64,000 nt of DNA from Lactobacillus sp. ESL0791 (GCF_029433255.1 NZ_JAQTHU010000001.1:1302001-1366000); one strand, 5' to 3'; shown: positions 46,386 to 56,249, counted from the stretch's first letter. Notes: generated from the sequence alone by a model not told the origin. A program made the numbers and translations.

Positions 46386-47564
46386 TTGTTAGAAAAAACA
46401 TTTTACAAATCAATGCTCAGTAAATCTTTTCCTTTTCCCGTAAAAGTAACATACTGGGACGGTAAAAGCGTGATTTACGGTAACGGTAAGCCGGACATCG
46501 AAATAATTTTTAATGATAAAATTCCAATTTCCAGCATTACCCAGAATGCTTCACTGGCACTAGGCGAGGCTTACATGGACAAGAAAATTGAAATCAAGGG
46601 CAGCATTCAAAAATTGATTTGGGGAGCTTACGAAAGTACAGACAGTTTCTTGCGCGCAGGCAAATTCCGCAAATTTTTACCAGCACAAAAGCATACCGAA
46701 GAGCAGAGTGAAAAAGACGTGCAGAGCCATTATGATATCGGCAACGACTTTTACAAGTTATGGCTAGACCCAACCTTAACTTATTCTTGTGCCTACTTTA
46801 CGGATGATAATCCCGATGACCTTGAACAAGCCCAGATTGCGAAAATTCACCATATTCTCAATAAGCTGCATCCGCAAAAAGGCAAGACCCTGCTTGACAT
46901 CGGCTGCGGTTGGGGCACCTTGATGCTAACGGCAGCCAAAGAGTATGGCCTCAAGGTCACGGGGGTTACCTTGAGTGAAGAGCAATATAAGTTAGTCCAA
47001 AAAAAGATTTTTGACCAAAACCTGCAGGATGTGGCGGAAGTTAAATTAGAAGATTACCGCGAATTAGGTGATAAACAGTGGGATTACGTGACTTCCGTGG
47101 GCATGTTTGAGCACGTCGGCAAGGAGAACCTGGGACAATATTTTGCCGATGTTGCCAAATACCTTAAAAAAGACGGTACCGCATTAATTCACGGTATTAC
47201 CAGACAGCAAGGCGGTGCCAGCAATGCCTGGCTCAATAAGTATATTTTCCCGGGCGGCTACATTCCCGGTCTTGAAGAAAATATCAACCATATCATTGCC
47301 AACAATTTGCAAGTAGATGACCTTGAAATGTTAAGGCGGCATTACCAGCGAACATTGGAGATTTGGGATAAAAACTTTAACCATGAACGAGATAAAATTC
47401 AGCAGATGATGGGCGAACGCTTCACCCGAATGTGGGACCTTTATTTACAGGCTTGTGCTGCCTCATTTGAATCAGGCAATATTGATGTTGTGCAATACCT
47501 AATCACTAAAGGCCCATCGGGAACTGATCTGCCAATGACAAGAAAATATATGCTTGCTAAGTAA
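46386..47564 (+). CDS. cfa: Cyclopropane-fatty-acyl-phospholipid synthase
   Basis: Cfa adds a methylene group from SAM to the double bond of membrane acyl chains, a change linked to acid and stationary-phase tolerance. The 392-residue protein has an N-terminal domain typical of the family, the [23 protein letters not shown] motif region and the SAM loop [15 protein letters not shown]. It starts at a TTG (46386) with GGAGGG 7 nt upstream; no ATG nearby fits. A bidirectional terminator follows. Confidence 0.93.
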   Translation: MLEKTFYKSMLSKSFPFPVKVTYWDGKSVIYGNGKPDIEIIFNDKIPISSITQNASLALGEAYMDKKIEIKGSIQKLIWGAYESTDSFLRAGKFRKFLPAQKHTEEQSEKDVQSHYDIGNDFYKLWLDPTLTYSCAYFTDDNPDDLEQAQIAKIHHILNKLHPQKGKTLLDIGCGWGTLMLTAAKEYGLKVTGVTLSEEQYKLVQKKIFDQNLQDVAEVKLEDYRELGDKQWDYVTSVGMFEHVGKENLGQYFADVAKYLKKDGTALIHGITRQQGGASNAWLNKYIFPGGYIPGLEENINHIIANNLQVDDLEMLRRHYQRTLEIWDKNFNHERDKIQQMMGERFTRMWDLYLQACAASFESGNIDVVQYLITKGPSGTDLPMTRKYMLAK

Positions 47565-47592
47565 AAAAGTGCGGTTGGCCGCACTTTTTTTG
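47564..47592. terminator. Bidirectional terminator between cfa and the NUDIX gene
   Basis: AAAAAGTGCGG / CCGCACTTTTT perfect stem with a 4-nt loop and A/T tracts on both sides, between convergent genes. Confidence 0.9.
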
Positions 47593-47593
47593 T

Positions 47594-48091
47594 TTAAAAC
47601 ATCGGTTTTTGCAGGACATTCCATTCTTGGTAAGTTTGGTCCTGCAGAGAAAACTTTTGTGTCAAAAGATATTCTTTAGCTTTTAACACTAACGGAGAGG
47701 AATTAGAAAGATTTAAATCAGCTAGTGAGAGTTCAACTGCTCCCAAGGAATCTTGACCTGAGAATTGCCTTGCTGTTTCCTCAATTGTTCCTAAAGTTTT
47801 TGTTACCAAATAAAAGACAGCTATATGCTGATTGAAGTGCCACTGTTTGTAGTCCCACGGATAACGAAAAGAAGTCGTTCCCAGCTGCGTTAGAGAAGTT
47901 GCTGTCAACCCCGTTTCCTCTTTAAATTCTCTTACAATTGCTTTAGCCAATTCTTCACCATCTTCAAGGCTGCCACCGGGCAAATCGAAACGATTAGTAT
48001 ACGGGCCGCCATGTTTCTTAATGACGACCAAACCTTTTTGAGTAGTCAAGATCCCATAGACGCCAAAAGCACGATGAAATTTTTCTGTCAT
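47594..48091 (-). CDS. NUDIX hydrolase
   Basis: A 165-residue NUDIX pyrophosphohydrolase, which would cleave a nucleoside diphosphate linked to another moiety. The Nudix box is complete: GGSLEDGEELAKAIVREFKE followed by ETGL, at about residues 41-64. The substrate is unknown. AGGAAAA lies just before the ATG. Confidence 0.88.
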   Translation of the reverse strand: MTEKFHRAFGVYGILTTQKGLVVIKKHGGPYTNRFDLPGGSLEDGEELAKAIVREFKEETGLTATSLTQLGTTSFRYPWDYKQWHFNQHIAVFYLVTKTLGTIEETARQFSGQDSLGAVELSLADLNLSNSSPLVLKAKEYLLTQKFSLQDQTYQEWNVLQKPMF

Positions 48092-48115
48092 TTTTCCTAC
48101 CTCACACTACAACAA

Positions 48116-48148
48116 AAGACACGGACCATTTATAAAATCCGTGTCTTA
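48116..48148 (-). terminator. Terminator after the GlcD-like oxidase gene
   Basis: GACACGGA / TCCGTGTC stem (8 bp) with a 12-nt loop and flanking A/T tracts, just past the stop codon. Confidence 0.75.
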
Positions 48149-48167
48149 TTTATTTTACCAACACTCT

Positions 48168-49571
48168 TTATTTCAAAGTAAAAATCTTCCCTGGATTCAA
48201 GATATGGTTTGGATCAAACAGGGCTTTAACCTTACGTAAAAGCTCAGTATAATCTTTACTGTAAAAGTCCTCAAACTTATCAGCACGGGCATAGCCTATA
48301 CCGTGCTCACCTGACATATTGCCGTCAAGTGATTTAGCAGTTTTGTATAACTCATTGATTACCTGATCACTCTTTTGGGCATATTCTTCGTCACCCATTT
48401 GGTCAGAACAGAGGTAAATATGCAAGTTGCCGTCACCCGCATGACCAAAGTTAGGAATCCGCATTCCAACTTCCTGCTCCAATTCTTCAATTCGGTCCAA
48501 GACAACTGGGATGTGGTTAATTGGCACACAGACATCAACCTCATCCATCTTTGGTGTTGACTTTTGAATTGCCAGCAGCAGTGCTTCCCGGCAAGCCCAA
48601 ATTTTCTTTGCTTCGGGATCATCGACTCCAAGTACAACTGCCTTTTCTGCTTTAAATGGTTTAACCGCAGCCAGTGCTTGTTTCAATTCTTCCTGCAATT
48701 CTTCATCAGTAAATGCATCAAGACCCAAAATAATAAAACCATCGCCCGACTTGATTGGAAAAGTATCAGCAGCATATTTTTCCCATAAATTAATCACCTT
48801 GCGGCCCATAAACTCAACCGTTGTCGGTACAACACCGGAAGCCAAAATTGCCGGTACCGACTTAATTGCATCGTTAAGAGTTGGATAAGGAATAATGGCG
48901 TTAATAGCTTTCTTAGGCCGTGGATACAAGCGAACCGTAATTTCGGTGATCACTCCCAGCGTTCCTTCGGAACCAACGATTAAATCGCGCAAAGAATAGC
49001 CAGAAGAAGACTTGACCGCCTTACTGCCGAATTTATAAAGTTTGCCGTCAGTTAAAACAACCTTTAGCTCACGAATATGTTCCCTTGTTACACCGTACTT
49101 GATTGCCTTCAGGCCGCCAGCATTGGTTGAAGCGTTACCACCGATTGTTGCCCAGTGCATCGCCGGTGCCGGCATATAAGTAAACGGTTTGTCGGCCAAA
49201 TATTCTTCAATGTCTTTTAAGCGCATCCCAGCCTGTACGGTCATCGTTAAACTATCCGGATCATATTCCAAAAGCTTGTTCATTTTGACCATATCAAGGG
49301 AAATCCCTCCTTCAACTGTCAGGTTGGCACCCATTAAGCCCGTAGAGTTTCCCCGCGGTACCAGTGGAATTTTATGATCATTAGCATATTTAACAACTTT
49401 CTCTACTTCCTCATTTGTAACCGGCTGGATGACTAAATCCGGCATTGCCCGCACTGTCTTAAACTGGTCATGATCCCAGTGTTCAATCGGCTGCGAAATA
49501 AACCGCTCCGGTTCAGAAATAAAAGAACGTAGATTGGTTAAATCCTCTTGATTGAGTTTATGATACTCCAT
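48168..49571 (-). CDS. FAD-binding oxidase/dehydrogenase of the GlcD/D-lactate dehydrogenase type
   Basis: A 467-residue flavoprotein of the VAO/PCMH family, oxidising an alpha-hydroxy acid such as D-lactate or glycolate. The FAD-binding domain is in the N-terminal half (VPRGNSTGLMGANLT, GGNASTNAGGLKAIKYGVTREH, GSEGTLGVITE). The C-terminal oxidase domain contains NFGHAGDGNLHIYL and GEHGIGYARADKF. In lactobacilli relatives are often annotated as D-lactate or glycolate oxidases; the substrate is not proven here. Confidence 0.85.
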   Translation of the reverse strand: MEYHKLNQEDLTNLRSFISEPERFISQPIEHWDHDQFKTVRAMPDLVIQPVTNEEVEKVVKYANDHKIPLVPRGNSTGLMGANLTVEGGISLDMVKMNKLLEYDPDSLTMTVQAGMRLKDIEEYLADKPFTYMPAPAMHWATIGGNASTNAGGLKAIKYGVTREHIRELKVVLTDGKLYKFGSKAVKSSSGYSLRDLIVGSEGTLGVITEITVRLYPRPKKAINAIIPYPTLNDAIKSVPAILASGVVPTTVEFMGRKVINLWEKYAADTFPIKSGDGFIILGLDAFTDEELQEELKQALAAVKPFKAEKAVVLGVDDPEAKKIWACREALLLAIQKSTPKMDEVDVCVPINHIPVVLDRIEELEQEVGMRIPNFGHAGDGNLHIYLCSDQMGDEEYAQKSDQVINELYKTAKSLDGNMSGEHGIGYARADKFEDFYSKDYTELLRKVKALFDPNHILNPGKIFTLK

Positions 49572-49662
49572 AAAATGTCTCTCCTTTTTTACTTACTATG
49601 TAATTTAATTTAGCCTATTATGTAATCGCCGTCAACATAACTAGGTTATTTTTTATAGCAAA

Positions 49663-49697
49663 ATAAAAAGAACAGTTCTTGATAGTTCTGCTCTTCT
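49663..49697 (-). terminator. Terminator after the ABC exporter genes
   Basis: AAGAGCAG / CTGTTCTT stem with one G-U pair and a 12-nt loop, followed by UUUUAUUUU on the minus strand, just past the stop codon. Confidence 0.75.
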
Positions 49698-49701
49698 TTC
49701 T

Positions 49702-51492
49702 TTATTTATGGGTATTCTGCAGCATATAAAGATTGTAATAATAACCTTTTTGTGCCAACAGCTGTTCGTGGTTGCCCTGTTCAATTATACGACCGTTGTC
49801 AAGGACAATAATGTTATCCGCATCAACAATTGTTGAAAGCCGGTGCGCAATTGCTAAAGTCGTTCGTCCCTTACGTAAATTCTTTAGGCCCTGCTGAATT
49901 AGAGTTTCAGTTTCCGTATCCACGTTGGCCGTCGCCTCATCTAAAACCAAAATTTTGGGATCAGTAACAATCGTCCGGGCAAACGAAATCAGCTGTCGCT
50001 GACCTTGACTTAGTTCACTGCCTCCTTCGCCAACCTTAGCGTGATACTTCCCGGGCATTTTTTCAATAAAACTATCAGCTTGGACAGTTTCTGCAGCCCT
50101 CTTAATTTGCTCATCGGTAATGTCATTATTGTATAACCGGATATTAGAACTAATATCGCCATAAAACATAAAGGGATCCTGCAGAACTAGGCCTAATTTA
50201 TGGCGTAATTCTTCTTTGGGATATTTTTTGATATCAACACCATCAATTAAAATTTCGCCCTGATAAAATTCATAAAAACGCATCATGACATTAATAATTG
50301 AACTTTTGCCCGAGCCGGTATGGCCGACAATCCCCAGCGTTTCGCCTGGATTAACGGTAAAAGAAATATCATGCAGAATCTCATTTTTGCCATCATAGGA
50401 AAAACTGACATGTTTAAATTCAATTTTTCCCTTGGCAATCGTCAAGCCAGCTTGTTCTTCCTGCTTGGGCTCATAATTTTCATTGTCCAAAATCCGAAAA
50501 ATTCTTTTACCAGCAACAATCCCGTCCTGAAACAGCGTCATCTGATCCATCATCGATGAGATTGGATTAAAAAACTGTGAGATATACTGTGAAAAAGCAT
50601 AAACGACACCTGCGGGAACGAAAGTTGCCCGCAGCGGAAATCCAAAATACATCAAAGAAATCGCTAGTGCTAAGGAGTATAGCAAACTCGTTAATGGTGA
50701 CAGCAAAGTCGAATTAAGGTTGATCATGCTAAAACGGTTCTCCATCAAGGCCCGATTTTCATTTTCAAAGATACCAGTCATCCGCTTTTCCTGTTTAAAT
50801 TGCTGAATCAAAGAAATTCCTTCAATTGATTCATTTAAGTTGGTATTAATCCGGCTCAGGCGCTCACGGTAACTACGGTACAACCGCGAACTGCGCTTGG
50901 AATACTGCCAAATAATAAACAACAGAAGTGGCAAAAACGCTAAAACCAGAAAACCTGCAACGACATTCGTGGAAAACATCGCTGTCAGCGCCGAAGCAAT
51001 GGAGAAAAATGACATCACAACACTGGACAAAACTGCCAAGAAATTACTCAGCGTCATCGTGTCGTTGGTTACCCGCGAAACAATTGAACCGGCAGGTGTC
51101 TGGTCAAAGTAGCGCATCCCTAAAGTATGAAGTTTTTTGTAAAGTGCTTTTCGGACACTCTCAAGCGACTTTTCCGAACCCAATGCGAAAAAATACTCAT
51201 AGGTAAACTGTAAAATGCCTTTGACTAACGCCCCAAAAGCATATAAACAACCAGCAAAAATAATGATCTGCACAGGCACACTTTGCTTAACCAAGTATTT
51301 ATCTAAAAAATACTGCAGGCCAAACGGCAGTAGCATATTAATGATGCTGACAATTAGCGCACCAACGCCCGCAATAATCATTTCATTCTTAAAACGCCAA
51401 ACAAAATGCAACAAGCGTTTAAAAATGTTCAGTTGTTCCTTAACCGGTATTTCCTTCGACCAGATAGATTCATTGCTGCTTTCATTATCCAT
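49702..51492 (-). CDS. ABC exporter half-transporter, subunit 2 (catalytic-site partner)
   Basis: A half ABC exporter of about 596 residues: six membrane helices in the N-terminal part and an ATPase domain at the end. It has Walker A GHTGSGKSS, signature LSQGQRQLISFAR, Walker B with catalytic Glu (ILVLDEATANVD) and the switch His AIAHRLS. It overlaps the previous gene by 8 nt, so they are surely cotranslated partners. This subunit has the intact catalytic Glu, while its partner does not, the pattern of heterodimeric exporters such as LmrCD and BmrCD. I prefer ATG 51492 over GTG 51504. Multidrug efflux is likely but unproven. Confidence 0.88.
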   Translation of the reverse strand: MDNESSNESIWSKEIPVKEQLNIFKRLLHFVWRFKNEMIIAGVGALIVSIINMLLPFGLQYFLDKYLVKQSVPVQIIIFAGCLYAFGALVKGILQFTYEYFFALGSEKSLESVRKALYKKLHTLGMRYFDQTPAGSIVSRVTNDTMTLSNFLAVLSSVVMSFFSIASALTAMFSTNVVAGFLVLAFLPLLLFIIWQYSKRSSRLYRSYRERLSRINTNLNESIEGISLIQQFKQEKRMTGIFENENRALMENRFSMINLNSTLLSPLTSLLYSLALAISLMYFGFPLRATFVPAGVVYAFSQYISQFFNPISSMMDQMTLFQDGIVAGKRIFRILDNENYEPKQEEQAGLTIAKGKIEFKHVSFSYDGKNEILHDISFTVNPGETLGIVGHTGSGKSSIINVMMRFYEFYQGEILIDGVDIKKYPKEELRHKLGLVLQDPFMFYGDISSNIRLYNNDITDEQIKRAAETVQADSFIEKMPGKYHAKVGEGGSELSQGQRQLISFARTIVTDPKILVLDEATANVDTETETLIQQGLKNLRKGRTTLAIAHRLSTIVDADNIIVLDNGRIIEQGNHEQLLAQKGYYYNLYMLQNTHK

Positions 51493-53254
51493 TAGTGTGT
51501 TCACCCACTTTCTCTTCTAGTTCCTGTCTGCGCCACATCTCGGCATACCAACCATTATCAGCCAGCAAATCCTCATGGTTGCCGCGCTCAACAATCCGGC
51601 CATCTTTTAGTACCAAAATCAAATCCGCATTCATTACGGACGTCAATCGGTGCGTAGCAATCAGTGTTGTTTTACCTTGACGCTCTGCACGCAGCGATTT
51701 CAAAATTGCCATTTCGGTCCTGGCATCAACCGCAGATAGGGCATCATCCAAAATTAAAATTTGACTTTGCTTTAACAGCGCACGGGCTATCGACATCCGC
51801 TGTTTTTGTCCCCCAGACAGCGACACCCCATTTTCGCCAACCAAAGTCCGGTAGCCAGCCGGCATCTGTAAAATATCATTGTGAAGGTCGCTCTTTTTAG
51901 CAGCAGAAATAATTTGCGTTTCCGCGGCATCCGCCTTAGAAAAGGCAATATTTTTCTGAATTGATGTCGAAAATAAATAATTATCCTGCGGCACGTAAGA
52001 AATCTGCTGCAATAAAACATTCAGCGGAATTTCACGAATATCATGACCATTCAAGGTGATCTGACCATCATACTGGTCAAATTCCCGCAGCAGCAGCTGA
52101 ATAATTGTGGTTTTACCGGACCCAACTTTTCCTACCAGGCCGAGGGTTTGCCCGCTTTTCAAAGTAAAGGAAATATCCTTTAAAACGATAATGTCCTGTT
52201 CATCGGGATAGGCAAACGACTTAACCTGATAATCCAAGTCCCCGCGAATATCATCAGCGGTCAAGCTTTCATCAGCATGACTGTCAGTGATTTGCGGTTT
52301 TTCATCCAGCAGTTTTTCCACCCGGTCATAGCTGGCACTGCCCCGTTCAAGAATGTTAAACAGATAACCAATAGCAAACATCGGCCAAACCATGTTGCCG
52401 ATATAGGCAATAAACGAAACAAGCTGCCCAATTGTTAACACATGACTGGTTACCAATATGCCGCCATAAATAATTGTTATTGTATATGTCAGACCAATAA
52501 TAATGGTACCTAAGGGATCAAAAAGTGCATCCCACACGAATACTCTTTTGTTGATTTTAATTGTGTCGTCAACCATTTGGTCAAAGGCGGCAGTATCTTC
52601 TTTACCCTGGCCAAAAGTCTTAATTACCTTAATTCCTGAAACCGATTCTTGCGTCTTATTGTTCAGCCGTGAAAAGGCTGCCTGCGACTTATCAAACGAA
52701 TCATGCAGGTGTGTGCCTAACTTCCAGGCTCCCCACGCCAAAAACGGCAGCGGCAAAAGTGCAACCAAGGTCAGGCGCCAATTGACGAAAGCAATCATTG
52801 CCACCATTGTTGATACGCCCATTGCAAGCGAATCAACTAGGGTCAAAACCCCCTCTCCAGCAACTTGTTGAATGGCCGAAACGTCGTTAGTTGCGTGTGC
52901 CATCAAATCTCCAGTCCGGTGCCGCTGGTAAAAGGTGCGGTCCATCACCATAAAATGACTAAACAATTTCGAACGCAGCTGCCGCTCTAATTCTGCGGCG
53001 CCGCCCCATATTTGCTTACGCCAAAAAAAGCGCAATACATATAACAAAACTGCGGCCGCTAAAATCGCCAAGATTAACGCACCGTACTCAGCCCACGATA
53101 TGTGTCCCGTGTTCAATTGGTCAGCCATTAAGCCAAGAACCCGCGGCGGAACTAAATTCGCAAGCGAAGTCAGTGCTAAGAGAGCTATCCCTGTAATGTA
53201 GCGTTTTTTCTCTTTCTTAAAAAACCAACTTAATTTACCAAAAATGCCCATCAT
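51485..53254 (-). CDS. ABC exporter half-transporter, subunit 1 (degenerate ATP site)
   Basis: A 589-residue half ABC exporter: an N-terminal six-helix membrane domain, then an ATPase domain with Walker A GKVGSGKTT, signature LSGGQKQRMSIARAL, and Walker B LILDDALSAVD in which the catalytic Glu is replaced by Asp, and ATHRLT. The Asp marks the degenerate site of heterodimeric exporters. Together with the downstream gene it should form one heterodimeric exporter. Confidence 0.88.
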   Translation of the reverse strand: MMGIFGKLSWFFKKEKKRYITGIALLALTSLANLVPPRVLGLMADQLNTGHISWAEYGALILAILAAAVLLYVLRFFWRKQIWGGAAELERQLRSKLFSHFMVMDRTFYQRHRTGDLMAHATNDVSAIQQVAGEGVLTLVDSLAMGVSTMVAMIAFVNWRLTLVALLPLPFLAWGAWKLGTHLHDSFDKSQAAFSRLNNKTQESVSGIKVIKTFGQGKEDTAAFDQMVDDTIKINKRVFVWDALFDPLGTIIIGLTYTITIIYGGILVTSHVLTIGQLVSFIAYIGNMVWPMFAIGYLFNILERGSASYDRVEKLLDEKPQITDSHADESLTADDIRGDLDYQVKSFAYPDEQDIIVLKDISFTLKSGQTLGLVGKVGSGKTTIIQLLLREFDQYDGQITLNGHDIREIPLNVLLQQISYVPQDNYLFSTSIQKNIAFSKADAAETQIISAAKKSDLHNDILQMPAGYRTLVGENGVSLSGGQKQRMSIARALLKQSQILILDDALSAVDARTEMAILKSLRAERQGKTTLIATHRLTSVMNADLILVLKDGRIVERGNHEDLLADNGWYAEMWRRQELEEKVGEHTNG

Positions 53255-53269
53255 TCACCTCTACTTTTC

Positions 53270-53309
53270 AAAAATAAAAAAGACAAAGAATAATCTTTTG
53301 TCTTTTACA
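53270..53309 (-). terminator. Terminator after the YneF-family gene
   Basis: AAAAGACAAA / TTTGTCTTTT type stem (about 10 bp) with U-run on the minus strand, upstream of the ABC exporter genes. Confidence 0.75.
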
Positions 53310-53329
53310 CTAATCAATTAAAGAAAAAA

Positions 53330-53545
53330 TTATTTCTGATGTTTCATCATGTTCATGACCTGATTAACCTTCTTAGCCGAAGGCTTCTGACCCATTTGTG
53401 ACATCATTGCAACAATCATATCTTCATTGATTGGGGGATTATCCTTAAAATACTTCTTCATATAAGCTCTTGCGCCATAAAATCCACCAACTAGTCCCAC
53501 TAACAATGCGACAATAATTAATGTAATTGCTAAACCCAAATTCAT
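53330..53545 (-). CDS. YneF family membrane protein
   Basis: A 71-residue protein of the UPF0154/YneF family: a single N-terminal membrane helix ([19 protein letters not shown]) followed by the conserved [19 protein letters not shown] motif and a basic helical tail. I start at ATG 53545, where GGAGGAG lies upstream. The function is unknown. Confidence 0.88.
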   Translation of the reverse strand: MNLGLAITLIIVALLVGLVGGFYGARAYMKKYFKDNPPINEDMIVAMMSQMGQKPSAKKVNQVMNMMKHQK

Positions 53546-53614
53546 AAAAACAAACTCCTCCATAAATCAATAAGTATATATTACCTAAAATTAATTTTAT
53601 TTTAAAGGCCTAAA

Positions 53615-53863
53615 TCAATCTTTTCGTAAACCTTTTCTTCTCTGCGCCTTTTTAGCCTTTTCGGAGGTGATTTCCTTACCATCTTTTCCGATGATTACCA
53701 TATCTTCGACGTCTTGCTTAAAGCCAGCCCGGAAATTTTGAATAAACTTTTTCTGTAATTCTTTGCGCTCAGCGGCTTCATCTTCAGTTAAGCCCTCTTT
53801 TTCTTTCTTATGGTAAAGTTCATTAATCCGCGCAATCATCTTTTTTTCTTCAGCACTATCCAT
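53615..53863 (-). CDS. DUF896 (YnzC) family protein
   Basis: An 82-residue charged protein of the DUF896/YnzC family. The family pattern is ARINELYHKKEKEGLTEDE followed by RKELQKKFIQNFRAGFKQ. In B. subtilis ynzC belongs to the SOS-linked yneA-yneB-ynzC operon divergent from lexA; this gene is likewise divergent from lexA, so it may share the SOS box. Confidence 0.88.
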   Translation of the reverse strand: MDSAEEKKMIARINELYHKKEKEGLTEDEAAERKELQKKFIQNFRAGFKQDVEDMVIIGKDGKEITSEKAKKAQRRKGLRKD

Positions 53864-53929
53864 CGCAATTTCCTTTCGTTTTTACCATAGTCTACCTTAT
53901 TTGCAAAAATAAAAAAAGTCTGGGCAATT

Positions 53930-53943
53930 AGAACATTTGTTTG
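53930..53943. promoter_or_regulatory. SOS box (LexA operator)
   Basis: AGAACATTTGTTTG matches the Gram-positive LexA site consensus GAAC-N4-GTTC with one change. It overlaps the -35 box of lexA and lies upstream of the DUF896 gene on the other strand. Confidence 0.8.
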
Positions 53944-53969
53944 CCAAAGAGCAATATTTTTGTTAAACT
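53941..53969 (+). promoter_or_regulatory. lexA promoter
   Basis: -35 TTGCCA (53941-53946) and extended -10 TGT-TAAACT (53964-53969), 17 nt apart. The SOS box overlaps the -35 box. Confidence 0.7.
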
Positions 53970-54010
53970 AAAGTTAATTAATTTACAGTGAACAGCAACG
54001 GAGCAAAATA

Positions 54011-54634
54011 ATGGCGACTAATCATGACTCAAAACAACTAGAAATCTTACAATACATTTACGAAACGGTTGCAGACCGCGGGTTCCCGCCCACAGTCCGG
54101 GAGATTTGTGCGGCCGTTAACCTTTCATCAACGTCAACTGTCCACGGGCATTTGGCACGGCTTGAACGTAAGGGGTTAATTCTAAAAGACGCAACTAAAC
54201 CACGAGCTCTCGAAATCACGGAGGAAGGCAAGAATGCTTTGGGAATAAAACCAAAGGAAATCCCCATCGTCGGTGTAGTCACCGCAGGAGAACCGATTCT
54301 TGCAGTTGAAGATATCGAAGATTATTTCCCGCTTCCACCAGATTTAGCTAACGATGCGGGAGATTTGTTTATGCTGAAAATTCATGGAGAAAGCATGGTC
54401 AACGCCGGCATTTTAAACGGTGATAACGTGATTGTCAGGAAGCAATCTGCTGCAAGTAACGGAGAAATTGTGGTTGCAATGACAGATGAAAACGAAGCAA
54501 CGGTTAAACGGTTCTATAAGGAAAAAGGCCACTTCCGGTTGCAGCCGGAAAATGATACGATGGCACCAATTATTTTGACCAGTGTCCACATTCTAGGCAA
54601 GGTCGTCGGTTTATACCGCAACAATATCAATTAA
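54011..54634 (+). CDS. lexA: SOS regulator LexA
   Basis: LexA represses DNA-damage genes and cleaves itself when RecA is activated. The 207-residue protein has an N-terminal winged helix ([20 protein letters not shown], then [19 protein letters not shown]), the cleavage site VTAGEP (Ala-Gly), the catalytic Ser in [10 protein letters not shown] and Lys in [13 protein letters not shown] lies upstream of the ATG, and a bidirectional terminator follows. Confidence 0.97.
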   Translation: MATNHDSKQLEILQYIYETVADRGFPPTVREICAAVNLSSTSTVHGHLARLERKGLILKDATKPRALEITEEGKNALGIKPKEIPIVGVVTAGEPILAVEDIEDYFPLPPDLANDAGDLFMLKIHGESMVNAGILNGDNVIVRKQSAASNGEIVVAMTDENEATVKRFYKEKGHFRLQPENDTMAPIILTSVHILGKVVGLYRNNIN

Positions 54635-54638
54635 GAAA

Positions 54639-54668
54639 AAGACTAGAGCGCTGCTCTAGTTTTTATTT
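54639..54668. terminator. Bidirectional terminator between lexA and the UDG-like gene
   Basis: ACTAGAGC-gct-GCTCTAGT perfect 8-bp stem with A/T tracts on both sides, between convergent genes; it overlaps the UDG-like stop codon. Confidence 0.88.
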
Positions 54669-55306
54669 TGCTTCAAATATGGCTTAATTGCCAACCAATC
54701 CTGCTTAACATCATCAGTTATCTTGCGATTATAAAAAATTGCTGCCGGATGATATTCAAGGATGACAGTATATTTTTCTTTTGACCAAACATAGCCGTTT
54801 TCTTCTTTATTCAGTTGAAGAATTGGCGTATTTTCGAAAACTTTACCGTGTTCTTTAGAAATAATATGGCCCGGTCCAAGCAACCTTTCTATAGAAGTCC
54901 CGCCAAGAGTCACAATCACTTTCGGTTTAACATAATTAATTTCATAATCAACAAACGGTGCGTGTGCCAGAATTTCTTTTTTGGTCGGTTTACGGTTAGG
55001 ATATTTCACCACTTCTTTATTTTCTTTTTTACTAAAGACATTTTTAACGGAATATGGCCTGCTCCTGACAACACTTGTAATATAGATATCTTCACGACTT
55101 AAGCCAATTGAAGCCAGTGACTTCATCAGTTCTTTGCCGGAAGCACCGTGAAAGGGAATGTGGGAGACAATCTCATCCCTTCCTGGTGCTTCGCCAATGA
55201 TCATCAGTTGGGGATGCTTGGGTCCTTCACCTTCGTTTAGTCCCTCCAGTTTAAAACCTGCTGAACGCTGCTTTACTTTTGCGATTAATTCTCGCGGATA
55301 TTTCAT
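54656..55306 (-). CDS. Uracil-DNA glycosylase superfamily protein without Fe-S cysteines
   Basis: A 216-residue protein of the uracil-DNA glycosylase superfamily, closest to family 4-like enzymes. Motifs are GEAPGRDE followed by PFHGASGKEL, the GGTSIERLL segment and EYHPAAIF near the end (the His loop). Family 4 enzymes usually carry four Cys that hold a 4Fe-4S cluster; here there is no Cys in the whole protein, so the cluster must be absent. Activity is likely but should be tested. Confidence 0.78.
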   Translation of the reverse strand: MKYPRELIAKVKQRSAGFKLEGLNEGEGPKHPQLMIIGEAPGRDEIVSHIPFHGASGKELMKSLASIGLSREDIYITSVVRSRPYSVKNVFSKKENKEVVKYPNRKPTKKEILAHAPFVDYEINYVKPKVIVTLGGTSIERLLGPGHIISKEHGKVFENTPILQLNKEENGYVWSKEKYTVILEYHPAAIFYNRKITDDVKQDWLAIKPYLKQNKN

Positions 55307-55484
55307 TTTAATTTACACTTATTCGTTTCTGTAATATTTTTCCACACGTAACCAGAAAGATGATTTCACAAAATTTAATCACAAATTTATAATTAATCGC
55401 TGTAACATCAGTGTTTTATATTCAGGCTTGTGAATTTTGTTAAGTTTCACGTTGGTTACACAACTAGTTTTTTCACAAAGTAAT

Positions 55485-56249
55485 CTATATTTGATCCATT
55501 ATAGCTGCTGCAAGCGCAAGTGCCTGTCCATGTGCATCCCGACCCCAGCCACGATCTTCGTGGCCAGAGGTCGTACTTAACGAATCTGCTGTAAACAAAA
55601 TCTGCGCAAAGTCGGCATGACGAAACTGAGCACACGCCGCAAGCGCCGCACATTCCATTTCAACACAGGAGGCACCCAGCTTTTTGAACTGGGCAACTTT
55701 TTTAGCAGTTTCGCGGAAAAAACCATCTGTTGACCACGTCATTACTTCTTTGACTTTTAATTTGTTCTCAACCATCAATTTTTCAACACTTGTTAAATAA
55801 TCCGACTGTAAATCAATAATATTGGCTGGCGCTGCATAATGAAATGATGTACCTTCATCCCTGATTGCCTTTGTCGGTACCAAAAAATAATTTTCGGGGA
55901 TTTTGCTTAATACACCTGCCGAACCGACTGCCAAAATTTGTTGAACACCATAAGAAATAGTCCAATCAAGTAACTGTACTGCGGAGGACGCACCCATTAA
56001 AGCTTGACAAAAAGTGATTTTCTCATGTGCAAGCTCAACTTCATAAATTTCTGTTTCACCCATAAAGCATTTGAATATACCGACAACTTGATGCGGATAC
56101 TGCCTTAAAAAATTTTGAATCGCATCAGTCGTAATAAAGGCAAACAATAGTTTTTTAGGAAAATGGTAATGCAATTTGGCACTTTTATGTCCCGGGTCAA
56201 GGACAGCATGCTGATTTGCGTCAAAATCCAATAAAAACGGTTTCTCCAT
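55485..56249 (-). CDS. Nucleoside phosphorylase-like protein (copy 2)
   Basis: A 254-residue protein of the purine nucleoside/uridine phosphorylase (PNP_UDP_1) superfamily. It has the VGSAGVL phosphate-binding region, GTSFHY, and the substrate motif CVEMECAALAAC with FTADSLS near the end. It is clearly paralogous to the next gene upstream (56288-57052), with which it shares length and most residues. The two arose by tandem duplication and lie 38 nt apart in one likely transcript. Confidence 0.85.
   Translation of the reverse strand: MEKPFLLDFDANQHAVLDPGHKSAKLHYHFPKKLLFAFITTDAIQNFLRQYPHQVVGIFKCFMGETEIYEVELAHEKITFCQALMGASSAVQLLDWTISYGVQQILAVGSAGVLSKIPENYFLVPTKAIRDEGTSFHYAAPANIIDLQSDYLTSVEKLMVENKLKVKEVMTWSTDGFFRETAKKVAQFKKLGASCVEMECAALAACAQFRHADFAQILFTADSLSTTSGHEDRGWGRDAHGQALALAAAIMDQI

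Noticed and set aside
55307..55484. AT-rich 178-bp gap with repeated TTGTGA/TCACAA-like words
   Set aside because: The words are irregularly spaced, and neither a clear operator nor a gene remnant could be read; it probably holds the promoter of the UDG-like gene.
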